Below, one piece after another: positions 35,990 to 42,268 of a stretch of DNA of 42,268 nucleotides. Position 1 is the stretch's first letter. Every line of letters starts with the position of its first letter. The notes below the pieces were generated by a model that worked only from the letters and a program-made list of their open reading frames with translations, was not told where the DNA came from and made no database searches. Location: the NCBI GenBank assembly GCA_003151475.1, contig PLXQ01000046.1:1-42268 (forward strand), in the 5' to 3' direction. Made by a program: the position numbers and the translations under genes. This DNA is from Acidimicrobiaceae bacterium. GTDB taxonomy: Bacteria; Actinomycetota; Acidimicrobiia; Acidimicrobiales; UBA8190.

Positions 35990-38053
35990 GTGAGGGTGAA
36001 CCTGCTGGGGCCGGTGCGGGTCGATCGGGCGGAGGGAGGCGAGGTGTTGCTCGGTGCCGCCAAGGAGCGGTCACTGCTCGCAGCGCTGGCGCTGCGACCC
36101 GGCTCGGTTATGGCCATCGAGACGCTCATAGATGCGATCTGGGGGGAGACCGCTCCTCCGAGCGCGCGAAAGACCTTGCAGACCTACGTGTCCAATTTGC
36201 GGCGTGCTCTGGGGCCCGATGCAGTTGCGACGCACCCTTCCGGCTATTCGCTCAGGTTGCAGCCCCAGGACACCGACGTGGGGTGCTTTCGATCTCTGGT
36301 ACGCGAGGGGGAGCAAGCCCTTAGAGCAGGACGCCCTGGACCCGCCCGCGAGGCCCTTGCCGCCGCCGTCGCCCTCGGAAGAGGTCAACCTCTGCCTGGC
36401 GTCGGGCCGCACACCGGTCTGGCCGCGGAGGCGGTGCGGCTCGAAGAGGAGTTCCTTACCGCCCTGGAGACGAGGGTCGAGGCCGACTTGGCCGCCGGGG
36501 ACGGCGCGGAGTTGGTGGGCGAGCTCGAGATCCTGGTGCACGACCACCCGTTCAGGGAACGACTGTGGGCCCACCTGCTCGTGGCCCTTTACCGAAGCGG
36601 CCGCCAGGCCGACGCCCTCGCCGCCTACCAGCGGGCGCGACGGCTGCTACGCGACGAGCTCGGATTGGAGCCCGGCGGGGAGTTGAAGAGACTGGAACAG
36701 GCGATCCTGGCCCAGGACGCGGCGTTGCTGGGTCCGGCCGCCACGGCGGAAGCGACCCCCCAGACCACTGAGGTGCGCCGTTCCCCGGTCCGTTATGCGA
36801 TGACCCCGGACGGCACTCACGTCGCCTACCAGATCGTGGGCAACGGCCCCATCGATGTACTGGCGATCCCTGGTTTCGTCTCGCACCTGGATATGTGGTG
36901 GGATTCACCGACCGACCACCTCGTCAGGAGGCTGGCGTCGTTCAGCCGGCTCATCCTCTTCGACAAGCGCGGCATGGGCCTGTCCGACCGGCCCGGGAAC
37001 GTCGACGTCGAGCACTGGGTGGAGGATTCCCTGGCTGTAATGGAAGCTGTCGGCTCGGAGCGGGCTGTGATCCTCGGGATATCGGCGGGGGTCTCGACTG
37101 CGATCCTGTTCGCGGCCATGTACCCGCAGAAGATCAGGTCGCTGATCCTGTATGGCGGGTTCGCCCGCCTCGTCGACCCTGCAACGGTAGACGGGTTCAT
37201 TCGGCACATGGAGGCGAACTGGGGCACGGGTGTCGGCATCTCCAACCTGGCGCCCAGCCGGGCCCGCGATCCCGCAGCCCGCGAGTACTTGGCTCGGCTT
37301 CAGACGAGAAGCGCCAGCCCGCGGGCGGCCGCCGAGTTCCTGCGGGCGCTGACCGACATCGACGTTCGCCCTGCCCTGAAGAGCATCTCTTCGCCGACCC
37401 TGATACTGCACGCGACGCGCGACGAGAACGTCCCGATAGACGCGGCGCGGGCGATGCGCGACGAAATCGAAGGGGCGCAGCTCGTCGAACTCGACTCGGA
37501 TATCCACCTCATCTGGCTCTCCGACGTCATCGACGACGCCACCCGCCACATTGAGGGCTTCATCTCGCGGGCCACCCGAGCGCGAGATGCGGACCGAGCG
37601 CTGGCGACGATCCTCGCCGTCGGCCCAGTGAGGCTGGCGCCCCACCAAGATGCTGCTATCGACACGATCGTCGAAAGGGCGCGGGGCACGACCTTCCGAG
37701 GTACCACGCTCCCGTCTTTCGACGCGCTAGCGAGGGCGTCATTCGACGGCGCGGCGCGGGCTGTGCGCTGCGCGGTGGCGCTGGTGTCCGAGTTGCCACG
37801 GATCGGTGTCGCCGTGCACAGCGGCGAATGCGAGACGTCCGGCCATCAGGTGCGCGGGGTTGCCGTCGACATGGCGATACAACTGGCGGCGACCGCTACG
37901 CCTGGCCAGGTCCTGGTTTCGCAAACGGTCCGAGACCTTCTCCGCGGGTCAGCCATCGACATGCGACCCCATCACCAGCAGAGATTCAAAGACGTTCCCG
38001 GTGAGTGGGAGATCTTCTCTGTGGACAGCGCCAGCCGCGCCGGCGAACCGTAA
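35990..38053 (+). CDS. SARP-type regulator fused to alpha/beta hydrolase and cyclase-like domain
   Basis: A 687-residue cytoplasmic protein. Residues 1-90: OmpR-like winged helix (LLGPVRVDRAEGGEVLLGAA KERSLLAALAL; LIDAIWGETAPPSARKTLQT YVSNLRRALG). Residues 95-245: BTAD helical domain (AYQRARRLLRDELGLEPGGE). Residues 265-525: alpha/beta hydrolase with GISAGVS elbow (S365), RDENVPIDAARAM (Asp) and DSDIHLIW (His). Residues 535-685: class III nucleotidyl cyclase-like fold (GVAVHSGECETSGHQVRGVA, TPGQVLVSQTVRDLL) lacking the metal-binding FTDI segment, so probably a sensor or scaffold. DNA-binding activator with a ligand-hydrolysing or ligand-binding module is inferred. GTG start, weak ribosome site. 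Lies beside tandem operator-like repeats. Confidence 0.85.
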   Translation: MRVNLLGPVRVDRAEGGEVLLGAAKERSLLAALALRPGSVMAIETLIDAIWGETAPPSARKTLQTYVSNLRRALGPDAVATHPSGYSLRLQPQDTDVGCFRSLVREGEQALRAGRPGPAREALAAAVALGRGQPLPGVGPHTGLAAEAVRLEEEFLTALETRVEADLAAGDGAELVGELEILVHDHPFRERLWAHLLVALYRSGRQADALAAYQRARRLLRDELGLEPGGELKRLEQAILAQDAALLGPAATAEATPQTTEVRRSPVRYAMTPDGTHVAYQIVGNGPIDVLAIPGFVSHLDMWWDSPTDHLVRRLASFSRLILFDKRGMGLSDRPGNVDVEHWVEDSLAVMEAVGSERAVILGISAGVSTAILFAAMYPQKIRSLILYGGFARLVDPATVDGFIRHMEANWGTGVGISNLAPSRARDPAAREYLARLQTRSASPRAAAEFLRALTDIDVRPALKSISSPTLILHATRDENVPIDAARAMRDEIEGAQLVELDSDIHLIWLSDVIDDATRHIEGFISRATRARDADRALATILAVGPVRLAPHQDAAIDTIVERARGTTFRGTTLPSFDALARASFDGAARAVRCAVALVSELPRIGVAVHSGECETSGHQVRGVAVDMAIQLAATATPGQVLVSQTVRDLLRGSAIDMRPHHQQRFKDVPGEWEIFSVDSASRAGEP

Positions 38054-38409
38054 CGGCCCGCGATGTCACCCGCCGCGTAAGTGTCAGGAAAGGCCACGAG
38101 AGCGGCCCGACTCGTCGCACCGCCGGCCGGGGGCTGCTGGGACTTGCGATACGACGGATTGGGCCCGAGACTCCGGCGAGCCGCCAGTTCCGAGAACTCG
38201 CCCGTAACGCCTTCTCGGAGTGTCCCCGATTCCTCCGCACGGCCTGACCTTGAACGCTTGATAGTCTGGCAGACAGACAGAATGACGGCGAGTAGTGCCC
38301 ACGCGACGCCCTATTCGGCGATCTGTGGTCAAGTCCCGATGAGTGGTGTACGAGGTCGTGAGTTGCATCAACCCGAGCTGATCGACTGACGTCGACAACC
38401 CGTTCTTGT
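38054..38409. other. Intergenic region
   Basis: About 355 bases between the SARP-like gene and the A2 arm motif. No gene was recognised. Confidence 0.45.
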
Positions 38410-38428
38410 GTGGTGCAAATGTGGTACC
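38410..38428 (+). repeat. Paired GTGGTGC/GTGGTAC arm motif, copy A2
   Basis: GTGGTGC-AAAT-GTGGTACC, 87 bases before the tRNA tail, exactly as in copy A1 at 26425. Confidence 0.65.
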
Positions 38429-38496
38429 GGCCAGTTTGTTACGGTCTCCGGATGCCCGAATTCGGCCCTTTGCAAGGCCCTGACCTGGGGATTCTT

Positions 38497-38541
38497 TGGA
38501 GCGGACGACGGGATTCGAACCCGCGACCCTCACCTTGGCAA
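38497..38541 (-). repeat. tRNA-Gly(GCC) 3'-end fragment, copy A2
   Basis: The same 45-base core as copies B1 and B2. Here six more tRNA bases follow (to 38547), giving the complete anticodon stem TCACC/GGTGA around loop TTGCCAA. The D arm and 5' acceptor strand are absent. Right-end type: preceded by the A arm. Confidence 0.85.
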
Positions 38542-38636
38542 GGTGATTGTTTTCGTCCTTCGAGTCCCGTCGAGTCCCCTGGGCTGCGTTTCTGTCCACC
38601 AAGTTTCCAGTGAATCCTCCTCAGATCCGGCCTGTT

Positions 38637-38680
38637 GTAGATCGGTCTACTACGAGGTGGTGCGGTGGTATCATGACACC
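38637..38680 (+). promoter_or_regulatory. Double palindrome upstream of the antitoxin-Doc operon
   Basis: GTAGA-TCGG-TCTAC (38637-38650) and GGTATCATGACACC (38667-38680, abutting the ATG). Both are retained in the broken copy at 26652-26694 with spacer changes, the pattern expected of a selected operator. Confidence 0.55.
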
Positions 38681-38890
38681 ATGACGAAAAATCTGACTGT
38701 CCGCCTTCCTGATGATGTAGCCGCTGACGCCGAGGCGCTGGCGCGCGTGGAGGGCAAGAGTCTGAATGAGACGGTGAAGCAGTCACTGATCGAAGCAGTC
38801 GAGCGTCGACGGAATAATCCGAAGTTCAAGGCTCGTCTGGCCAAGATCATCGAAGAGGATCGGGAGTTGCTCGAACGCCTCGCCAAGTGA
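38681..38890 (+). CDS. RHH-type antitoxin of a Doc toxin
   Basis: A 69-residue protein: MTKNLTVRLPDDVAADAEAL (ribbon strand, first helix), ARVEGKSLNETVKQSLIEAV (turn, second helix), then a charged C-terminal helix (KARLAKIIEEDRELLERLAK) that likely wraps the toxin. RHH rather than the Phd fold, so this is a hybrid pair. It overlaps the toxin gene by four bases (GTGA). Two palindromes directly upstream suggest self-repression. A frameshifted homologue sits at 26695. Confidence 0.88.
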   Translation: MTKNLTVRLPDDVAADAEALARVEGKSLNETVKQSLIEAVERRRNNPKFKARLAKIIEEDRELLERLAK

Positions 38891-39288
38891 GCATTGAGTA
38901 CCCAGATTTGGCCGATTTTCTCGCCATCGCCTCTGCAATCACGGGTATCGATCTACAGACACTGACGAGTGCTACAAAGCTTGACCTTGCGGACTCCGCC
39001 CTTCACGCTCCCGCGGCCAACTTCGGCGGCGAGGAGTTCTATCCTGACTTCTGCGACAAGGCCGCCGTCCTGTTGGTCCGACTTGCCAAGAACCATCCCC
39101 TTCTCGATGGCAACAAGCGAGCGGCCTGGATCACGCTGCGAATGTTTATCGAGATGAATTCTTGGCTGTGGACCGAGTATCCGTCAGTCGACGAAGCCGA
39201 GCATGTGGTCTTGGCCGTTGCCGCCGGCGAGTGGAACGAGCAACGCACATCGGCATGGCTGCGCGACCGGATCAGCCTGCCCGCTTGA
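38887..39288 (+). CDS. doc: Doc (Fic-fold) toxin
   Basis: A 133-residue Fic/Doc protein. The active loop reads HPLLDGNKRAAW, matching the Doc motif HxFx(D/A)NKR with Leu for Phe and an additional Gly. The N-terminus (YPDLADFLAIASAITGI) and ADSALHAPAANFGGEEFYPD are as in Doc-type death-on-curing proteins, which phosphorylate EF-Tu and halt translation. GTG start overlapping the antitoxin stop, so translation is coupled. The toxin looks intact and active. Confidence 0.9.
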   Translation: MSIEYPDLADFLAIASAITGIDLQTLTSATKLDLADSALHAPAANFGGEEFYPDFCDKAAVLLVRLAKNHPLLDGNKRAAWITLRMFIEMNSWLWTEYPSVDEAEHVVLAVAAGEWNEQRTSAWLRDRISLPA

Positions 39289-39530
39289 CGACTCCGTGAT
39301 AGCTGCCTGATCTCGGCAATGGCACAGGGTTCCAACGTTCGATATGAACAGATGGCAGCGTTTCGCTCAGCGCACCTATGGCCGACCCACGCAGGCCCAT
39401 TGACGATTCGGCTGATGGGAAGGTGCCATCGGACCGGGATTGAAACCACGCAGCGCCGTTGGCCTTGGGCGCCAGACCCCAGATGTCCGGGCTGGCGAGT
39501 AGTCGTACTGCTCTGACCTGGACTTATCTT

Positions 39531-39575
39531 TGGAGCGGACGACGGGATTCGAACCCGCGACCCTCACCTTGGCAA
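39531..39575 (-). repeat. tRNA-Gly(GCC) 3'-end fragment, copy B2
   Basis: Identical 45-base core. Afterwards the sequence departs (AAGACAAGCC) from tRNA and from the other copies until the B arm begins at 39635. Left-end type. Confidence 0.85.
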
Positions 39576-39634
39576 AAGACAAGCCAACGAGGGACGCCCA
39601 ACTCCTCTACCTGCACCTTCGCAAATTGCCGCAG

Positions 39635-39746
39635 CATGATCGGCGTTTTCGACTGACCGCAACAGACCGCTATCGACCGTAGTTGGCAATGGTGCGTGCG
39701 TTTTTTGTGCAGCGCGAACGGCGGAATCCTGTACCACGTGCACCAC
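39635..39746 (+). repeat. Conserved B arm, copy 2
   Basis: 112 bases matching 27664-27775 with the same length, ending GTACCAC-GT-GCACCAC. Marks the left end of a third element-like segment whose right end is not in the window. Confidence 0.75.
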
Positions 39747-40104
39747 ATCGTTGGGGATTTGCATCACCCTCTACGTCGACATGCTGGCCGTAGGAGCACA
39801 CAACCAAGGCTCTCTGGAGTGAGCTGAAGGCAATAGGATCACGGCCGCGCGATACCGGGTAGGTCGGGGGCACCGTTCAGGTGCCACTGGGGGTGATCTA
39901 TCTGGCCGGTTCGGGCGGCCCGGAGGCGCAATCGGGGCGTCCGCAAGCGGGTGATCTCGCTCGGGGTGCGAGGGGGTCGGGCTCGCTCTGCCAGGGCGCT
40001 CAGAACCGGCATTATCGCTCGGCGACCTTGGATCGCGGGGCCCTCACTTTCGATGTTGATACCCGTTGCTGTGATGGCCGTTGCTCTTGCGGTCGGCTGA
40101 ATCG
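39747..40104. other. Intergenic region
   Basis: About 360 bases past the last B arm. No gene, terminator or repeat was recognised; it leads into the small stress cluster. Confidence 0.45.
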
Positions 40105-40179
40105 TTACGCGCGACGAACGAGATAGATGATCGCCACGACCACGAGGATGACAACAAGCGTGCCAAGACCGATATACAT
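40105..40179 (-). CDS. 24-residue single-span membrane peptide
   Basis: MYIGLGTLVVILVVVAIIYL followed by VRRA: one hydrophobic helix ending in a basic cap, as in small actinobacterial stress membrane peptides. A GGGCAGG ribosome site lies upstream of the ATG at 40177-40179. It follows CsbD on the same strand, with 163 bases between. Function unknown. Confidence 0.55.
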   Translation of the reverse strand: MYIGLGTLVVILVVVAIIYLVRRA

Positions 40180-40342
40180 GTCAACCTGCCCTTCGGGATC
40201 GGCAACAGTCGGCCGCCATTCGTCCTATGTTCGACAACCGCCCCCCGGACCAGTACCGGTCCGGGGGTTCGCGTTGTTCTTTCTTTCAGTTGGGACAACC
40301 AACCCCCCGACCCATTCGTCAGAAGACAGGGGAGTCAGCCAA

Positions 40343-40567
40343 CTACTTCCGATGCACTGCGTCCTTGGCCTTGTCGATCACCTCTTCGACCTTGTTCTCG
40401 GCCTTGTCGATCACCTCTTCGACCTTCTCCTTCGCGTGGCCAACCTTCTCTTTGGCCTCACCAGCACGACGATCGGCCTTGCCTTCGGACTTGAGGTCCT
40501 TGTCGCCGGTGAGCCTTCCGACGGCCTCTTTGGCCCGGCCCTTCGCTTGATCAGTCTTTCCAGCCAT
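40343..40567 (-). CDS. CsbD family stress protein
   Basis: A 74-residue, very hydrophilic helical protein: MAGKTDQAKGRAKEAVGRLT GDKDLKSEGKADRRAGEAKE, then KVEEVIDKAENKVEEVIDKA with an 11-residue repeated heptad-like motif. CsbD proteins are general-stress proteins of unknown mechanism. ATG with GAGAGGG upstream. A DosR-like box lies 83-96 bases upstream. Confidence 0.92.
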   Translation of the reverse strand: MAGKTDQAKGRAKEAVGRLTGDKDLKSEGKADRRAGEAKEKVGHAKEKVEEVIDKAENKVEEVIDKAKDAVHRK

Positions 40568-40649
40568 CGTGCACCACCCTCTCTTCGGGCCACGCCCGGA
40601 TCGGCCGTGAGCACACTTCTACTGTGCCCGGACGTCTCGGCTCTCGCCA

Positions 40650-40663
40650 GGGGCGAAAGTCAC
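40650..40663. promoter_or_regulatory. DosR-like box upstream of CsbD
   Basis: GGGGC-GAAA-GTCAC, one mismatch to GGGNC-N4-GNCCC, 83-96 bases before the CsbD start. Confidence 0.45.
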
Positions 40664-40723
40664 GTGGCGAGCCCGAGGGCCAGTACGACCCCTGGCAAGT
40701 CACGGTCCGTACCAAGCATGGCA

Positions 40724-40897
40724 CTACGTGATGAAGATCACCGCGGCGGACAGGAATGCCAGTCCGGCGCAGATCAACGTCGCCCATATCGTCTTGTCCA
40801 TGAAGGCGATGATCCCGGCGATGATGAACAGGATCACTGCGATCAGGGCGAAGACCTGAACTGCGTTGGCGCTGGCATTGACGAGTGTGGCAAGCAT
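40724..40897 (-). CDS. 57-residue membrane protein with two spans
   Basis: MLATLVNASANAVQVFALIA opens the frame; two hydrophobic helices follow (VFALIAVILFIIAGIIAFM and ATLICAGLAFLSAAVIFIT) joined by DKTIW. An AAGGAG ribosome site lies 7 bases before the ATG at 40895-40897. Small two-span proteins of this type are common in actinobacteria; function unknown. Too short for most gene callers, but start, ribosome site and hydrophobic pattern agree. Confidence 0.7.
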   Translation of the reverse strand: MLATLVNASANAVQVFALIAVILFIIAGIIAFMDKTIWATLICAGLAFLSAAVIFIT

Positions 40898-41017
40898 GGC
40901 GGGCTCCTTGTTAGTCGGTGACGATCAGGACGATGACGGGGAGATGGCGACGGTGCCGAGCACGGCGATCACCGAGAACGCCGCAATGACGTGCGACTCT
41001 TGACACCGCCTGAAGGC

Positions 41018-41461
41018 CTAGCGTCGGCGTGCCGCAGCCTTGCGCGCAGGGGCCTTGCGAGCCGACGCACGTGTGGCCGTCGTCTTCCCGGCGGGTGCTC
41101 GCTTTGCCGTTGACTTCTTTGCAGCGGTCTTCCGTGCTGTGACCTTGCGAGCCGGTGCCCGCTTGGCAGTGGTCCGGCCACCCGGCGCCTTCTTGGCGGG
41201 AGCCTTCGATGCGGACTTTCGACCGGACTCGGTCAGCGCCGTCCTTGTTACGTCGAGGAAGTTCTGCACCAGTTGCTCGGTCATCTTGAAGGCCGAGTCG
41301 ATGATCTTTCGGCGGGGTCCGTCGTCGCCGCCCAGATGGGGAAACACGCTGTCGACGGTGTCGACGAACTTCCGCACCGCCTCAAGCGATGTGTGCTCGG
41401 CATCCTCGACCGAGTCGACGAAACGGTTCGTGCCAGTCCTCTTGATCTGGGCAGCGGTCAT
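41018..41461 (-). CDS. Helical protein with lysine/alanine-rich histone-like tail
   Basis: A 147-residue protein. Residues 1-80 form a helical domain (MTAAQIKRTGTNRFVDSVED; FVDTVDSVFPHLGGDDGPRR KIIDSAFKMTEQLVQNFLDV). Residues 85-147 are a tail of repeats of the type PAKKAP, TAKRAP, ARKVTARKTAAKKS, as in histone H1-like, Lsr2-neighbour and HBHA C-termini, which bind DNA or polyanions. The overall layout recalls mycobacterial HBHA more than HU, but no family is certain. ATG at 41459-41461 with GGGAGG upstream. The function is inferred only as polyanion binding. Confidence 0.7.
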   Translation of the reverse strand: MTAAQIKRTGTNRFVDSVEDAEHTSLEAVRKFVDTVDSVFPHLGGDDGPRRKIIDSAFKMTEQLVQNFLDVTRTALTESGRKSASKAPAKKAPGGRTTAKRAPARKVTARKTAAKKSTAKRAPAGKTTATRASARKAPARKAAARRR

Positions 41462-42026
41462 GTCCGTTCCTCCCTGGTCCAAATAGGCTGCTCTTCAAGT
41501 CCAAGATGCCAAGGCCACCGCAGCGCGAACAGAGGCTTTCGGCCACTTCCGAAGCGCGACTAGGCGAGCGCTCACCGTGAGATAGGCGAAACAGCGACGG
41601 TGACTACTCGAACTCCGACGGGCCAGTGAGACGGCCAGCTATGCCCGCATGGACGGTCTGACGAGGATGTGAAACTGCGGTGAAGTCGTGCTCTTTTGGC
41701 TTCCATGCAAGAACCCGTCGTGCCCTTCTCCTCTATGCGTCTCGACAGCCGTCTGCCACGCTTGAAGTGTCCTGCCCCCCGATGGGGCGGCATGGGGGGT
41801 AACGCCCCTTTCGGGGTAGGCAGTTCCTTCGGGCAAGTAGCGATCTGGGCTTTGCGACTCCGACCGGTGTTGGCACCGACTGGTCCGAGACGAGGGCGCT
41901 ACGCCAGTCTCCGGGCGCACGAGGGACTTTCGTCCCTAGCGAGACCCGAGGTTCCAGCGCACAGTAGAAGGGTACTCACGAAGGGTGGTGCACTATAGGC
42001 CAGGGCAACGAAATGAGGCACAAGCA
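41462..42026. other. Long leader upstream of the DUF6458 gene
   Basis: About 565 bases. It contains GC hairpins (around 41776-41820, including GCCCC-TTT-CGGGG) and the perfect DosR-like box at 41922-41937. No coding frame is convincing. A structured RNA cannot be excluded. Confidence 0.4.
41922..41937. promoter_or_regulatory. Perfect DosR-like box upstream of DUF6458
   Basis: AGGGAC-TTTC-GTCCCT: a perfect 6-bp inverted repeat whose core GGGAC-N4-GTCCC is the exact heart of the published DosR consensus (SGGGACTWWAGTCCCS). It ends 90 bases before the DUF6458 start. Confidence 0.7.
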
Positions 42027-42268
42027 ATGGGTCTGACAGGAATGGTTTTCAGCACTATCGCAATCGCGGCGGGTGCCGTCATGTATTGGGCGGTGACCTC
42101 TCAGGGTCACGGGTTCCGGCTTTCGACGGTGGGGGTCATCCTCATGGTCGTCGGAGCAGTCGGTCTGGTCATCTCGACAGTGATCTTCGCCATGTCTCGC
42201 CGGTCGGCCGGCAGTCGCAACCGCACCTACGACAAGCAAGTGACCGACACTGCGGGTCGCACGGCTGA
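42027..42268 (+). CDS. DUF6458-type membrane protein, cut by window end
   Basis: The frame gives MGLTGMVFSTIAIAAGAVMY, then WAVTSQGHGFRLSTVGVILM VVGAVGLVISTVIFAMSRRS and a polar tail; two membrane helices joined by a short loop with GFRL-x-T-x-G. This matches the small DUF6458 proteins of actinobacteria, usually about 75-100 residues. The stop codon is not in the window. A weak GAGG lies upstream of the ATG; a perfect DosR-like box is further upstream. Confidence 0.7.
   Translation, partial: MGLTGMVFSTIAIAAGAVMYWAVTSQGHGFRLSTVGVILMVVGAVGLVISTVIFAMSRRSAGSRNRTYDKQVTDTAGRTA

Noticed and set aside
26560..39531. Phage origin for the 11-kb segment
   Set aside because: No integrase, terminase, capsid, portal or lysis gene was recognised; cargo is regulatory and secreted proteins.
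26512..39575. tRNA-Gly genes
   Set aside because: Only 3' halves are present at all four sites; no D arm or 5' acceptor strand could be found beside any of them.
40911..41000. Small hydrophobic frame (VIAAFSVIAVLGTVAI)
   Set aside because: It has no start codon with a ribosome site and shifts frame before the stop; too little to call a gene.

Overview
The window is high-GC DNA with many GTG starts and a typically actinobacterial gene set: SARP-type regulator, eukaryote-like class I aldolase, DUF1918, DUF6328, DUF6458, CsbD, and a secreted protein with GYWLVAADGG-type repeats that I associate with Acidimicrobiia. I infer an uncultured actinobacterium, possibly acidimicrobial. No rRNA, complete tRNA, CRISPR array or replication origin was seen.

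Region 1 (1-25.4 kb) is a stress and dormancy island. After a MazEF-like pair (173-719) come a frameshifted universal stress protein, a HAD/GH65 fusion, class I fructose-bisphosphate aldolase, a GNAT/ADP-forming acyl-CoA synthetase, an erythromycin-esterase-like gene, a carbamate-kinase-like protein, an operon Hsp20 / 28-aa ORF / STAS / universal stress protein, and a DevS/DosT-like GAF histidine kinase. Envelope genes follow: RodZ-C-like, DUF6328, polysaccharide deacetylase, membrane protein, D,D-carboxypeptidase, DUF1918. The mix resembles the mycobacterial DosR (DevR) dormancy regulon. Short palindromes of the form GGGNC-N4-GNCCC, the core of the DosR box, lie mostly 65-105 bases upstream of several of these genes.

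Region 2 (25.4-39.8 kb) is mobile and patchwork DNA. A truncated ISL3-type transposase is followed by four partial copies of the 3' end of a tRNA-Gly(GCC) gene, all in the same orientation. They bracket two toxin-antitoxin segments of nearly equal size (about 1.05 and 1.03 kb) and one larger segment of about 11 kb. Conserved flanking arms carry paired GTGGTGC/GTGGTAC motifs in inverted orientation. The small segments hold a broken antitoxin plus DUF4160/DUF2442, and an intact RHH antitoxin/Doc toxin pair. The 11-kb segment holds a wrecked GGDEF-EAL gene with an internal inversion, a 1428-aa secreted TIG/FN3-like protein, a secreted-repeat protein, DUF4242, and a SARP/hydrolase/cyclase-like fusion regulator. 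No integrase was found.

Region 3 (40.1-42.3 kb) is a second small-protein stress cluster: a 24-aa membrane peptide, CsbD, a 57-aa membrane protein, a lysine/alanine-tailed protein and a DUF6458 protein cut by the window end. CsbD and DUF6458 have DosR-like palindromes upstream; the one before DUF6458 is a perfect GGGAC-TTTC-GTCCC.

Several large genes carry single-base frameshifts (universal stress protein, acyl-CoA synthetase, erythromycin esterase, histidine kinase) while others of similar size are intact. At least one shift is in a homopolymer, so sequencing indels and real decay cannot be separated from the sequence alone.
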